Below are positions 40,564 to 49,514 of a stretch of DNA of 55,869 bases, in pieces. The translations under genes and the position numbers were made by a program. Source of the DNA: JABHQR01 sp043812455 (GTDB taxonomy: Archaea; Nanobdellota; Nanobdellia; Woesearchaeales; GW2011-AR9); NCBI GenBank assembly GCA_043812455.1, contig JBDRMB010000043.1:1-55869 (forward strand). Reading direction: 5' to 3'. The notes beneath the pieces were generated by a model. The model searched no databases. It was given only the letters and a program-made list of their open reading frames with translations, and had not been told where the DNA came from. Position 1 is the stretch's first letter. Each line of letters begins with the position of its first letter.

Positions 40564-41961
40564 TTACAAATGATCAACCACTTTTCTCTGGTCTTTCTGC
40601 TCAGCAGCCATTTGATATGTTGCCTTCATTGCACTTACAACATCTCTAGCTTCTGCTGCTGTTGGTACCATATAAAGGTCACTCCTGTTTTCAGTACTAA
40701 TCACACCATTAGTTATCAACTGTGCATACAACGCAAATGCTTGTGCTTGTTTTCTGTGCGCATCTCTCCAGCCTTGATCATGCTTTGGTGGAGTATCTCC
40801 TTCAACAGGCGGACTATCCAACCTCAATCCTTCTTTAATCCAGCCAGCAAGATTTGTTCTATATGCTAAGTTGCCTGGATTTCTTGTTTGGCTTATGGTA
40901 TTATCTCCTTCATAATGGGTGAGTGTATTTGCATCATCTGTGGTAAAGCTTATAGATCTGGCCTGTCCATCTTTCACTCCATAAATTCTGAACCACATTC
41001 TATTTGCATTCCCCCCATTTGTCTGAGAAACTTTCACATTTCCAGTCACTCCACCTTCTAATTCTAGTTGGGCTGTTAAGACATCATCTCCATGATATTT
41101 TGTATCCCCTCCAACTGGAACCATCTCTGCCTCTTCACCACCTGCACCAAAAGTAGCTCCATCTGCTGCTGCTCTTTCATGTACAGTTGTTTTTACATAA
41201 GCTCCACGGACTGCATCTATCTTTTTGCCGGTAACAAATCCTAAGGTATCATAAATATGGTGGCCAATATCAATTAATTTTCCTAAATTCCCAGCTTCAT
41301 CTGGACCTTTTTCTCCACCAATCCCCTTTTCTATTCTCCATACTGCTGGACAACCTACCATCCAATCTTGCTGATATTCTCCCTCAAAATCAGTAATCTC
41401 ATCAAAATAACCATTGGCAATAAGATGCTTCGCTTCTAAAACCATATCCCACATTCTATTCTGAGAAACAACCCCTATGTGGCCCGGATGTGCTTGTTCT
41501 AATTCAGCTAACTTTGTAGCACCTTCTAGATCATTTGCTGGAGGTTTTTCTGAATAAACAAATCGTGAATCAGCATCTTCTCTATCAAATATGGCTTCTG
41601 CTTGTGTAACATGTACATTATTAGGCCCTGACAATACAGTCAATAAATGAGTATCAAGAAACGCATCGAATGATGCAGCACTCTTAGCAGCATCTTCTGG
41701 AGTCTTCTCACCAAAATAGTGGAAAGCTTTATTAGCCCCATATGCAGCACCAATTTCATTGGCAACATTTGGGAAATCAAAAACAGATTCTAAGTTTGCA
41801 ATTCGCCCATCATTCAAATCAGCTGCATGGTATGGCCCCATCATGCCCCCTGCACCAGCTTCACCAACATCTATTGGACTATGGTTTAATTCAACTCCAA
41901 CAACAGCATCTCCTACTTGGATTTTATTTCCCAATTCATGTACAACTGCATTGCTAACCAT
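40564..41961 (-). CDS. Gfo/Idh/MocA-family oxidoreductase
   Basis: 465 residues. The nucleotide-binding GAGGMMGPYH lies unusually late (near residue 36), after an N-terminal extension. The CEKP-like motif appears as Y-S-E-K-P-P near 140. The C-terminal domain has the DIGHHIYDTLGFVTG substrate-site block near 235 (D-x-x-x-H). GGAGGG at 41970-41975 sits eight bases before ATG 41961, so the shorter start is used. Family members oxidise sugars or polyols with NAD(P). A TATA box (GGTTTATAAATG on the minus strand, about 42095-42106) and the 48-bp repeat lie upstream, leaving about 110 nt of leader. Confidence 0.85.
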   Translation of the reverse strand: MVSNAVVHELGNKIQVGDAVVGVELNHSPIDVGEAGAGGMMGPYHAADLNDGRIANLESVFDFPNVANEIGAAYGANKAFHYFGEKTPEDAAKSAASFDAFLDTHLLTVLSGPNNVHVTQAEAIFDREDADSRFVYSEKPPANDLEGATKLAELEQAHPGHIGVVSQNRMWDMVLEAKHLIANGYFDEITDFEGEYQQDWMVGCPAVWRIEKGIGGEKGPDEAGNLGKLIDIGHHIYDTLGFVTGKKIDAVRGAYVKTTVHERAAADGATFGAGGEEAEMVPVGGDTKYHGDDVLTAQLELEGGVTGNVKVSQTNGGNANRMWFRIYGVKDGQARSISFTTDDANTLTHYEGDNTISQTRNPGNLAYRTNLAGWIKEGLRLDSPPVEGDTPPKHDQGWRDAHRKQAQAFALYAQLITNGVISTENRSDLYMVPTAAEARDVVSAMKATYQMAAEQKDQRKVVDHL

Positions 41962-42100
41962 CTTCACATCCCTCCAATTTGTTTTCAATAGTATATTCCA
42001 TTAAATAGTCTAAGAAAAAGTTCAAATCCGAAAAGATTTGCGTTATCGTTTAAATCCCCCTTAATAAATGATTATCAGATGAAAAATCTAACACATTTAT

Positions 42101-42148
42101 AAACCTTTTCAAAAATATCGACGAGAATTAGTACCAAACTGGTGACAA
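42101..42148 (-). repeat. 48-bp direct repeat, copy 1 (regulatory element)
   Basis: Matches copy 2 at 43229-43276 in 47 of 48 positions. It contains the near-palindrome GTACCA-AAC-TGGTGAC. On the minus strand it runs directly into a TATA box for the oxidoreductase at 40564-41961, so it is best read as an operator plus promoter. Confidence 0.85.
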
Positions 42149-42152
42149 AAAA

Positions 42153-42884
42153 TTATCCCAACCTTTGCACAAGTCCTGTATCAGCTGACTTGATTGCTGC
42201 CAAAACAATTGCCAAAGATCCAGCAGCTTGTTTAGCAGTTACTACTTCAGATGGTCTTTGTTTTTCAATATTTTCAATATGGTGTCTCAACACAGCTTCC
42301 CATCCAGTCATATCACCAACTTCAACAGCTATCGGTGCTTCACCATTGAATGTTATTCTCATAGGGGGAGTATGGTGCGATGAATATTCTACAGTTGCAC
42401 CTTCAAATACTGCAAAATATCTCATATCAAAATAACCTTTGGGCATATGCCAATTTGCATCTGTAATTACATTTGGTCCATCAGGACCCAAGTCATAGTG
42501 AGTTACTATGTTGTCGTATCCAGTACTGCCTTCTACGATCCCCTTTCTGCCTGTAGCAACAACTGATTGAGGCATCCCTAAAAGATAATGCACAAGATCA
42601 GCATCATGCTCACCTAAATCAACTGGAACACCACCACCCTTATCCTCCAATTTTGCCCACGAATTCCAAGTAACATCCTGAGACTGTCTGCTAAGATTCA
42701 ATGAAATTAAATTTCCAACTTCTCTTGCTTCATACATTCCTGTATCTATCATCTCTTTTAACTCAGGACCCCATCCAGGCCAGAGCCTCATACATTGTGC
42801 AACACCCAAATATTTCCTAGTACGTTCACTTGTTTGAATCATTACCCTCGCATCTTCTGTCGTTAGGGCTATAAGGTTTTTCAC
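42153..42884 (-). CDS. Gfo/Idh/MocA oxidoreductase, C-terminal part of a frameshifted gene
   Basis: 244 residues from a GTG that is probably not a real start. The frame opens in the middle of the family's CEKP motif: restoring one base at about 42870-42876 gives C-E-K-P-I-A-L-T-T-E-D-A. The remainder is the normal C-terminal domain, with GVPVDLGEHDADLVHYLLG near residue 90 (D-x-x-x-H). Together with 42888-43190 it forms one gene of about 345 codons. Either the gene is broken or the sequence has errors. Confidence 0.75.
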   Translation of the reverse strand: MKNLIALTTEDARVMIQTSERTRKYLGVAQCMRLWPGWGPELKEMIDTGMYEAREVGNLISLNLSRQSQDVTWNSWAKLEDKGGGVPVDLGEHDADLVHYLLGMPQSVVATGRKGIVEGSTGYDNIVTHYDLGPDGPNVITDANWHMPKGYFDMRYFAVFEGATVEYSSHHTPPMRITFNGEAPIAVEVGDMTGWEAVLRHHIENIEKQRPSEVVTAKQAAGSLAIVLAAIKSADTGLVQRLG

Positions 42885-42887
42885 AGA

Positions 42888-43190
42888 TCACATCAATATC
42901 AGCTTCCATAGCCTGACAAGCCATATCTGCATGAAGGTATGTAGGTGCAGTAATACTAACAACACCAATACTTTCATTCTTAATCTGTCTCTATAAGAAG
43001 TAAATTGCATTACATTAGTCAAATCAGCAGGATCCCCAACAGGAAGATTCCCTTTAGTTGTTGTTTCAAACTTACTTGAATCAAGATCACAAACAGCCAC
43101 AAGATTTGCTCCTGCTATCTTACGCTGCAATAAAGAAGCATGAATGCCTCCACTATATCCATATCCAACAACCGCAACATTTTTTTCCAT
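42888..43190 (-). CDS. Gfo/Idh/MocA oxidoreductase, N-terminal part of a frameshifted gene
   Basis: The Rossmann start KNVAVVGYGYSGGIHASLL and the CDLDSSK strand end are normal, but after residue about 68 the frame becomes nonsense (leucine-rich) and stops at 42888. In another frame the missing piece is present: SIGVVSITAPTYLHADMA, then DVICEKP. So one base is lost at about 42982-42986 and one gained at about 42870-42876. The ATG at 43190 is used; an upstream TTG at 43202 is less likely. The 48-bp repeat copy 2 and a TATA-like GTTTAAAAGTG precede it. Confidence 0.75.
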   Translation of the reverse strand: MEKNVAVVGYGYSGGIHASLLQRKIAGANLVAVCDLDSSKFETTTKGNLPVGDPADLTNVMQFTSYRDRLRMKVLVLLVLLHLHTFMQIWLVRLWKLILM

Positions 43191-43228
43191 TTTACTACAC
43201 AATTTTATGAGAACAAAACTCCACTTTT

Positions 43229-43276
43229 AAACCTTTTCAAAAATATAGACGAGAATTAGTACCAAACTGGTGACAA
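43229..43276. repeat. 48-bp direct repeat, copy 2, in a divergent promoter
   Basis: Same orientation as copy 1, one mismatch. It lies between two divergent genes. On the minus strand it abuts a TATA-like GTTTAAAAGTG (about 43220-43230), and on the plus strand it lies about 15 bp upstream of the TATA box AGTTTATATAAT (about 43290-43301). One bound regulator could control both sides. Confidence 0.85.
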
Positions 43277-43344
43277 TAAAATCACGACAAAGTTTATATA
43301 ATATCTTTATTTTCTCATTAAAATAACAATATGAGGGGATATAT

Positions 43345-44331
43345 ATGAGTTCACTAAAAGAAATTATGATGGAAAGAGTGGGTATTTATTCTGCAGCTTT
43401 AGTATCTGGCCCGCAGCTTCAACCAAACATCCTAGATGCAATTGAAGCAACTGGACCAGATGGGCTAGGTATTGGAGCAATAAGTATTGTTGGCCCTGGA
43501 CCAGAACATGTTACTAAAGGGGGCGTAGATGCAATAGAAGCAGCATTGACAAGCGCAGATACTCGTGTTGATTCCTATTCAACAGGCAGCCCAGGCACCT
43601 GGATATTTGATCCAAAGGATCCTCAATATGATATAGCAAGACAACTAGCTCATAACAACAATGGACTTTTTACTTACACAGGTGAAGGATCTACTCCATT
43701 GTGTACAGCAGCATATAAGATTGCAGCGATTGTAACTGCAATTGACCTAGCTGACATGGTTGGTCATGGAAGATTTGTTACATTCCATGTAGGGGATATG
43801 TTTCATGGAAGAGAAGAGGAGATTTCTCATAATATGTTGGTTGTTGGAGAATATGCAATGGCAAAAGGAGTTTCTTTAGGAATTGAAAGAGGAGAGATAC
43901 CTGGTTTAGATATGGTACGTTATGTAACAAGTGTGAATGAAGAGTTAGGAGCACAAGTTGTCTATGTGAATACTGATATGGCAAACCCATACATTTGGGG
44001 AGCTAATGAAGATACTTTAGGAGGTTCAAGAATTCTTAAAGAAGCCGGGGTAGTTGGAGGAGAACATGCAAAAGGAGCAATACTATTAACTGACGCAAAA
44101 CCAACTGCATGGCAAGCAGACGAACATCCCATCTATGCTGGGGATAGCGTAGTAGATCTAGTAGCAGAAGTAGGGATGTCCAGAGAATTAGTGGGTCCTG
44201 ATGGCCATACACCTTTAAGAATGATACTAGAATCTGAGTTAAAAAAAGACGGTACACAATCAGCAAATTACAAACATGTACAAAGAAGTCTCACTCATTT
44301 AGCCAACTGCATGCAAGAAGCTGGATACTAA
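43345..44331 (+). CDS. TIM-barrel sugar isomerase-like protein
   Basis: 328 residues. The barrel pattern is seen in FVTFHVGDMFHGREEEISHNMLVVGEYA near 145, SLGIERGEIPGLDMV near 182 and VYVNTDMANPY near 210 (the D and N replacing the usual D-x-G-H). Metal-binding Glu and His candidates are present, but the set differs from the other three barrels in the island. GAGGGG lies 8-12 bases before the ATG. It is the first gene of the plus-strand arm from the shared divergent promoter. Substrate unknown. Confidence 0.78.
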   Translation: MSSLKEIMMERVGIYSAALVSGPQLQPNILDAIEATGPDGLGIGAISIVGPGPEHVTKGGVDAIEAALTSADTRVDSYSTGSPGTWIFDPKDPQYDIARQLAHNNNGLFTYTGEGSTPLCTAAYKIAAIVTAIDLADMVGHGRFVTFHVGDMFHGREEEISHNMLVVGEYAMAKGVSLGIERGEIPGLDMVRYVTSVNEELGAQVVYVNTDMANPYIWGANEDTLGGSRILKEAGVVGGEHAKGAILLTDAKPTAWQADEHPIYAGDSVVDLVAEVGMSRELVGPDGHTPLRMILESELKKDGTQSANYKHVQRSLTHLANCMQEAGY

Positions 44332-44341
44332 CTATGAGATA

Positions 44342-45313
44342 ATGGAACTAAAATCTCGTTTAGGATTAGCAGGTATTTCATTACTGCCTGATGTTTTAGC
44401 TGATATGGATTATGTTATTGATAAACTAAGAGAACTCCATCTAACTGAAGCAGAACTTGGCCATAAACCTGTTCTTGAATTTGTTGTTGCACATAATCGT
44501 GAAACTCTTGACTTGACAGATAATAATCAAGGATATTTAAGACCTTTTGACGGTCTTGGACAAAGATTACAAGACGCAGGAATAGAACCAGTTGTCCTTC
44601 TCTTTAATCCTCAAGGTACTGGAGCGCATATGGCTTCACAATATATTGAAGAGAGAGTATTGGCAGTAACATTTGCCAAAGCAGCAGTGGACATTGTAAG
44701 ACATCTAGGCGGAAACTATGTAATGGGGCCCTTAGCAATTGAACACAAGTATGCAGGAGTATCCCTGCCCAATTTAATGGTTGATCACCTTAAAAGAGTT
44801 GGAGAATATGCAGCAGATAGAGATGTAGTTTTAGCTGTTGAAAGGCTAAGACGTGAGGAAACAAATGTGTTCCATACTCTGGACCAAGTTCTTGAAATTA
44901 TCCATGCAGTGAACCTCCCTAGCGTAGGTTTTCAAGAAGACACCGCCCACGCAGTAGCTAATGAAGGCCCAGCTTTATTACCCACTTTGAAAAGGGGTTT
45001 AGATTCAGGAAGACTATTATACTTGCATTTGAGTGAATATGGAGATTGGGGAACCGCCCATAACAGAGCAGAACTTCAATCAGGAGGAATAGTACACGGC
45101 CAATTACTCCCAATTATGCAATTACTTGCAGCCACAGGATATGCTGGACCAGTAACCTTAGAAGTTCCACATATCGCATTTAAGGACGCATTAGGGCAAG
45201 CAGATCCTTCTAGCCTATCAAGGGTAACCCCCGAAATACAAAACCAAGTTGCATACAACAGAACTGAAACATCAGTAAGATCTGTTTTAGCTGCTTATAG
45301 AACTTTACGGTAA
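44342..45313 (+). CDS. TIM-barrel sugar isomerase/epimerase-like protein
   Basis: 323 residues, 10 bp after the preceding barrel gene and surely in the same operon. Motifs are VVLAVERLRREETNVFHT near 160 (Glu), VGFQEDTAHAVANEGPALL near 197 (Asp-x-x-His) and LLYLHLSEYGDWGTAHN near 225 (His), then VTLEVPHIAF near 270 (Glu). This is the E-D-H-E set of xylose isomerase-like epimerases. It ends directly against the convergent ilvD gene. Confidence 0.8.
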   Translation: MELKSRLGLAGISLLPDVLADMDYVIDKLRELHLTEAELGHKPVLEFVVAHNRETLDLTDNNQGYLRPFDGLGQRLQDAGIEPVVLLFNPQGTGAHMASQYIEERVLAVTFAKAAVDIVRHLGGNYVMGPLAIEHKYAGVSLPNLMVDHLKRVGEYAADRDVVLAVERLRREETNVFHTLDQVLEIIHAVNLPSVGFQEDTAHAVANEGPALLPTLKRGLDSGRLLYLHLSEYGDWGTAHNRAELQSGGIVHGQLLPIMQLLAATGYAGPVTLEVPHIAFKDALGQADPSSLSRVTPEIQNQVAYNRTETSVRSVLAAYRTLR

Positions 45314-46951
45314 CTACTTACCATAACAATTCTTTCCTTTGAACTTCTTTCTATAAGATTTAAGTAAGGGAGTCATCTTCCTTTTAGGAGCTTTAACCTT
45401 CTTCAACCTATCTTTTATCTCTTCATCAGTCAATTTAACATTAACAGACCGTGAATCAATATCTATTTCAATTATATCTCCATCTTTTATTGCTCCTATT
45501 GGTCCTTTATTATAAGCTTCCATCTCCACATGGCCAATACATGGTCCTGAAGTTCCGCCAGAAAACCTTCCATCAGTAATTAAAGCAACTTTTTTGTAAC
45601 CAGCTCCCTTAATTGCATCTGTTGGAGTTAACATCTCAGGCATTCCAGGAGCACCACAAGGTCCTTGGAATGGCAAAATAATAACATCTCCTTCATTAAT
45701 CTTTTTAGCTTGAATAGCTGCAAGCAGATCATCCTCAGTATAGAAAACTCTGGCAGGACCACTTAGTTTCCTCATATCAGGATCAACAGCTGTCTGTTTA
45801 ATTATTGAAGTATTTGCAATATTACCTTTTAATACAGCTATCCCTCCTTCTTTCATGTAAGCATTATCCAAAGTTCTAATTACATTATCATCCGTAACAT
45901 TTCCAGAGTTAGCAATCTCCAAAATACTATTACCATTAACAGTAGGACTATCCTTTAACATATCCTTTAGTCTATTCAAAACTCCTGGAACCCCTCCTGC
46001 CTTATCAATGTCAGCCATCTCATGATCTCCAGCTGGAATTATCTTACATAGATTGGGCGTTTCTCTTGAAATTGAATCAAACTGATTAACATCAATATCA
46101 ACACCAGCTTCTTTAGCAATAGCAGGAATATGCAAAACAGTATTTGTCGATCCGCCCATAGCCATATCTACTCTGATGGCATTCTCAAAAGCATTCTTTG
46201 TCATTATATCTTTAGGCTTTATCTTTTTCTTAACTAATTCAACTATCTTTTTTCCAGATTCATAAGCTTGTTTCTTTTTTAATGGATCCAAAGCTAGTGT
46301 AGTTGCACATTTTGTAACACTCATTCCTAAAACTTCTGTAACAGTAGCCATTGTGTTAGCAGTATAAAGTCCAACACAACTACCAGCTCCACAAGTCATG
46401 CAAGGAAGCATTTTAGCTGCCTCTTCTTCACTTAATGAGCCACCTTTAACCTGCCCAACAATACCAAAACCTTCAATTGGATGATGTTTTTTTCCATCAA
46501 CAATATTCGCTTTCATTGGACCGCCAGTTAACATAATTGCTGGTAAGTTCAATCTTCCAGCTGCCATCAACATTCCAGGAGTAATCTTATCGCAATTTGT
46601 AACGCCAACCCAGCCATCTAATGAATGTGATAACATCATTATCTCAATATTATCAGCAATGTGCTCCCTAGACGGCAAACTAAGTCTCATCTCTACATAC
46701 ATAGCAATTCCATCACAAACTCCTGGGACTCCCCAAGAAAATGGAACTCCACCAGCATCTCTAATTCCTTTCTTAACTTCTTCAGTAAGTTCATTCAAAT
46801 GAATATGTCCAGGAATAATATCATTAAAGCTATTAGCAATCCCAATAAACGGTTTGCCCTCTACCAAATCTTCTTTCTTAACACCTGCACTCATAAGCAG
46901 TGCTCTATGAGGCAAAGTCTCAATTTTTGTTTTCAATATATCTGATCTCAT
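45314..46951 (-). CDS. ilvD: dihydroxy-acid dehydratase
   Basis: 545 residues, normal for IlvD, which dehydrates 2,3-dihydroxy-isovalerate/methylvalerate to the 2-oxo acids using an iron-sulfur cluster. Cluster and substrate motifs are present: CDKITPGMLMAAGRLNLP near 119, MTCGAGSCVGLYTANTM near 185, and GPCGAPGMPEM near 430 and GRFSGGTSGPCIGH near 455. Sugar-acid dehydratases share this fold and the gene adjoins a sugar island. The length, motifs and other ilv/leu genes nearby favour IlvD. Confidence 0.92.
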   Translation of the reverse strand: MRSDILKTKIETLPHRALLMSAGVKKEDLVEGKPFIGIANSFNDIIPGHIHLNELTEEVKKGIRDAGGVPFSWGVPGVCDGIAMYVEMRLSLPSREHIADNIEIMMLSHSLDGWVGVTNCDKITPGMLMAAGRLNLPAIMLTGGPMKANIVDGKKHHPIEGFGIVGQVKGGSLSEEEAAKMLPCMTCGAGSCVGLYTANTMATVTEVLGMSVTKCATTLALDPLKKKQAYESGKKIVELVKKKIKPKDIMTKNAFENAIRVDMAMGGSTNTVLHIPAIAKEAGVDIDVNQFDSISRETPNLCKIIPAGDHEMADIDKAGGVPGVLNRLKDMLKDSPTVNGNSILEIANSGNVTDDNVIRTLDNAYMKEGGIAVLKGNIANTSIIKQTAVDPDMRKLSGPARVFYTEDDLLAAIQAKKINEGDVIILPFQGPCGAPGMPEMLTPTDAIKGAGYKKVALITDGRFSGGTSGPCIGHVEMEAYNKGPIGAIKDGDIIEIDIDSRSVNVKLTDEEIKDRLKKVKAPKRKMTPLLKSYRKKFKGKNCYGK

Positions 46952-47036
46952 AATATCATTAAGAATTCCTTATTTATTTAAATTATTATTGATTTTAACC
47001 ATTAACTTTATTAATAACCTATCTCAAAACAAATCT

Positions 47037-47807
47037 ATGTTCGAGGTGAGTGTTCTAGCATCAGGAAGTTCAGGAAATTGCTTCTATGTGGGATCCAAAA
47101 ATACAGAAATTCTAATTGATGCAGGAATAAGCTGCAAACAAATATCTGAGAGACTTACAAAAATAGGAAAAGACATCAATAACATTAAAGGAATATTCAT
47201 CACTCATGAACATGTAGACCACATTAGGGGCATTAATGTTCTTTCAAGAAAATACAATATCCCCATATACATCAATGAAGGAACTCTCGCTGAATCCTTC
47301 ATTAATCCCCGCAATGCAAATATAATAAAAACAGACAAAGAATTCGAGTTCAATGGATTGAAAATCCTGCCATTCTCAAAAAGTCATGATGCTTCTGATC
47401 CTATCAGCTTTCAAATAAAAAACAAAAATAAAAAAATAAGTGTAGTAACTGACATTGGTTTCAGCTGCGATAATGTAATTCAAAGCATTTCAGAATCTAA
47501 TCTGGTAATTCTAGAGTCAAATCATGATTTGGATATGCTAAAAAATGGGCGCTATCCACAATTCCTAAAAAATAGGATCGCAGGCAAATTAGGCCATTTA
47601 AGCAATTATGATGCAGCCCTACTAGTTCTGGAACATGCAAACAAAAAACTTCAGCATATCTTACTTTCCCATCTAAGTCTCAACAACAACAGGCCAGATT
47701 TGGCCGTAAAAACCTTCAATTCCTTATTAAGTGAAAGAAAAGACCTAAAGAAATTACAGACAATACTTAGTTATAGAGAAAAACCAACAGAACTTATTAC
47801 TATTTAA
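47037..47807 (+). CDS. metallo-beta-lactamase-fold hydrolase (YycJ/WalJ-like)
   Basis: 256 residues. The start FEVSVLASGSSGNCFYV is typical of YycJ/VicX proteins. All metal ligands are present: THEHVDH near residue 60 (HxHxDH), H in FSKSHDA near 119, D in VVTDIG near 137 and H in LLSHLSLNN near 215. Homologues are proposed DNA exonucleases with roles in repair. A longer frame from 46989 exists, but the ATG at 47037 begins at the conserved strand and follows an AT-rich TATA-like region at about 47002-47015. Confidence 0.85.
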   Translation: MFEVSVLASGSSGNCFYVGSKNTEILIDAGISCKQISERLTKIGKDINNIKGIFITHEHVDHIRGINVLSRKYNIPIYINEGTLAESFINPRNANIIKTDKEFEFNGLKILPFSKSHDASDPISFQIKNKNKKISVVTDIGFSCDNVIQSISESNLVILESNHDLDMLKNGRYPQFLKNRIAGKLGHLSNYDAALLVLEHANKKLQHILLSHLSLNNNRPDLAVKTFNSLLSERKDLKKLQTILSYREKPTELITI

Positions 47808-48426
47808 CATAATTCTTCAAAATACCAATCCCTTCAATCTCCACCTCAACCTCATCTCCTTTTTTCATTGGACCGATTCCGGGAGGAGTCCCAGTAGTGA
47901 TTATATCACCAGGATTCAAAGTCATTACTTTAGAAATAAAAGAAACAACCTTCTCAACAGAAAAAATAAACTCCTTTGTGTTTGACTTCTGAACAACCTT
48001 GCCATTTAGTCTGCATTCAATGTCTACATTATTTGGATCTTTAAGTTTAATCAATCTAGGACCAACAGGACAAAAAGTATCAAATGCCTTTCCTCTTGTC
48101 CATTGCCCATCTAATTTCTGTAAATCGCGGGCAGTAACATCATTCAAGCATGTAAAACCCAAAACATATTTCATAGCATCTTTGGAAGAAACATTCTTTG
48201 CTTTTTTAGAAATTACCAAAGCAAGCTCTGCTTCATAATCTACTCTTTTAGACATCTTAGGATAAACAATTGTATCTCCATTCCCAATAATCGCAGTAAC
48301 TGGCTTAATAAAAATTATTGGATGATGCGGTGTATTCATTCCTAACTCTTTTGCATGAGAATGATAATTTAAGCCAACCGCAACTACTTTACTTGGTTTT
48401 TTCTTAAGAAAGCTTAAATTACCCAT
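47800..48426 (-). CDS. fumarylacetoacetate hydrolase (FAH) family protein
   Basis: 208 residues of the FAH / YcgM-like fold. Key features are VGLNYHSHA near residue 18, IIFIKP near 37, the metal-binding DYEAELALVI near 64 (E-x-E) with the ENDVTARDLQ equivalent LNDVTARDLQ near 95, and a TTGTPPGIGP end near 180. Such enzymes hydrolyse or decarboxylate acyl-pyruvate-like compounds; the substrate is not fixed. ATG 48426 is chosen over an upstream frame start because a TATA-like TTTTTATATT lies about 25 nt before it. Confidence 0.88.
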   Translation of the reverse strand: MGNLSFLKKKPSKVVAVGLNYHSHAKELGMNTPHHPIIFIKPVTAIIGNGDTIVYPKMSKRVDYEAELALVISKKAKNVSSKDAMKYVLGFTCLNDVTARDLQKLDGQWTRGKAFDTFCPVGPRLIKLKDPNNVDIECRLNGKVVQKSNTKEFIFSVEKVVSFISKVMTLNPGDIITTGTPPGIGPMKKGDEVEVEIEGIGILKNYVK

Positions 48427-48457
48427 TATAACAATAAAAAAGAAATAATATAAAAAC

Positions 48458-48706
48458 TTACTGTTTCTCAAACAACGCCCTTATCTTCTTGCCAACAATT
48501 TCAATAGGATGTTCGCCTAACTCTTCTCGTTTCTTAAGAAGATTTGGTCTTCCTTTCTTACTCTCCCTAAGCCAAACTTTGGCAAACGTTCCATCTTCAA
48601 TCCTTTTTAAGGATTTTTTCATCCTTTCTTTTACCGAAGGATTGATTATCTTGGGCCCGTTGTAATATTCGCCAAATTCTGCTGTATTTGAGATAACAGC
48701 ATTCAT
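48458..48706 (-). CDS. ilvC: ketol-acid reductoisomerase, C-terminal fragment (frameshifted ilvC)
   Basis: 82 residues that complete the knotted C-terminal domain of KARI: MNAVISNTAEFGEYYNG, then K-I-I-N and a helix ending in E-I-V-G-K-K-I-R-A-L. The ATG here is an internal Met of the family, not a likely natural start. It overlaps the end of 48703-49461 in another frame. The break is a two-base excess in an AT-dinucleotide run at 48725-48732. Confidence 0.8.
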   Translation of the reverse strand: MNAVISNTAEFGEYYNGPKIINPSVKERMKKSLKRIEDGTFAKVWLRESKKGRPNLLKKREELGEHPIEIVGKKIRALFEKQ

Positions 48707-49461
48707 CTTCTGAATCCCGCCTTCATATATATCAGGTCAACTATCAACTTCAACTCATGAAGACATTCAAAATATGCCATCTCCGGTGGATATCCAGCTT
48801 CAGTCAAAACCTCAAAGCTATACTTGATCAAATCAACAGTGCCGCCACAAAGAACATTTTGCTCTCCAAACAGATCTTCATAAGTTTCCTGTTCAAATGT
48901 GCATTCCAAAACACCAGCTCTTGTAAATCTCATTGCCTTTGCCATTGCAAGTGCAATATCTCTAGCTTTACCAGAAGCATCTTGACCAACAGCTACTAAA
49001 CCAGGAACACCAAAACCAGCCTTAAACGCCTTTAATTCCTCAGTTGCAGGAGCTTTTGGCGCAACCATTATCACATCAACATCTGTAGGTGGAACAATCT
49101 GCTTATAAACAATATTAAAACCGTGTGAGCAACTTAACACTTTACCAGCTTTCATGTGCTTCCTAATCTGTCCTTTATAAACCGGCCCATGAAACTCATC
49201 AGGTAATAGCATATGGATTATGTCCGCTTTAGAAGCAGCTTCCGAAATAGTCATAACCTCAAAACCATCTTCTTTTGCTTTCTCCCAGGATGGATTCTTA
49301 TTACCGCCAAGGTCTTCAGTCTCTCCAATAATGACATTAACTCCACTCTCTTTCATCATAGTAGCTTGCGCACTACCTTGACTACCATAACCAATAACAG
49401 CAACTGTTTTATTTTCCAAAGCAGCAATGTCTGCATCCTTATCATGTAATATATCTACCAT
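48703..49461 (-). CDS. ilvC: ketol-acid reductoisomerase, N-terminal part (frameshifted ilvC)
   Basis: 252 residues. NADP-binding Rossmann domain with GYGSQGSAQA near 24-33, LLPDEFHGPVY near 85 and SHGFNI near 112. The metal-binding helix has EQETYEDLFGEQ-x-V-L-C-G-G near 190 and the ECLHELKLIVDLIY helix near 233. The frame then leaves the family sequence (M-K-A-G-F-R-R, stop). Removing one AT from (AT)4 at 48725-48732 restores E-G-G-I-Q-K-M-N-A-V and joins the C-terminal fragment. KARI makes 2,3-dihydroxy-isovalerate for valine and leucine. Confidence 0.9.
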   Translation of the reverse strand: MVDILHDKDADIAALENKTVAVIGYGSQGSAQATMMKESGVNVIIGETEDLGGNKNPSWEKAKEDGFEVMTISEAASKADIIHMLLPDEFHGPVYKGQIRKHMKAGKVLSCSHGFNIVYKQIVPPTDVDVIMVAPKAPATEELKAFKAGFGVPGLVAVGQDASGKARDIALAMAKAMRFTRAGVLECTFEQETYEDLFGEQNVLCGGTVDLIKYSFEVLTEAGYPPEMAYFECLHELKLIVDLIYMKAGFRR

Positions 49462-49514
49462 TTTATGACCCCCATTTTATTTTGTAAAGAGAAAACCCCC
49501 CATTATTTATAAAA

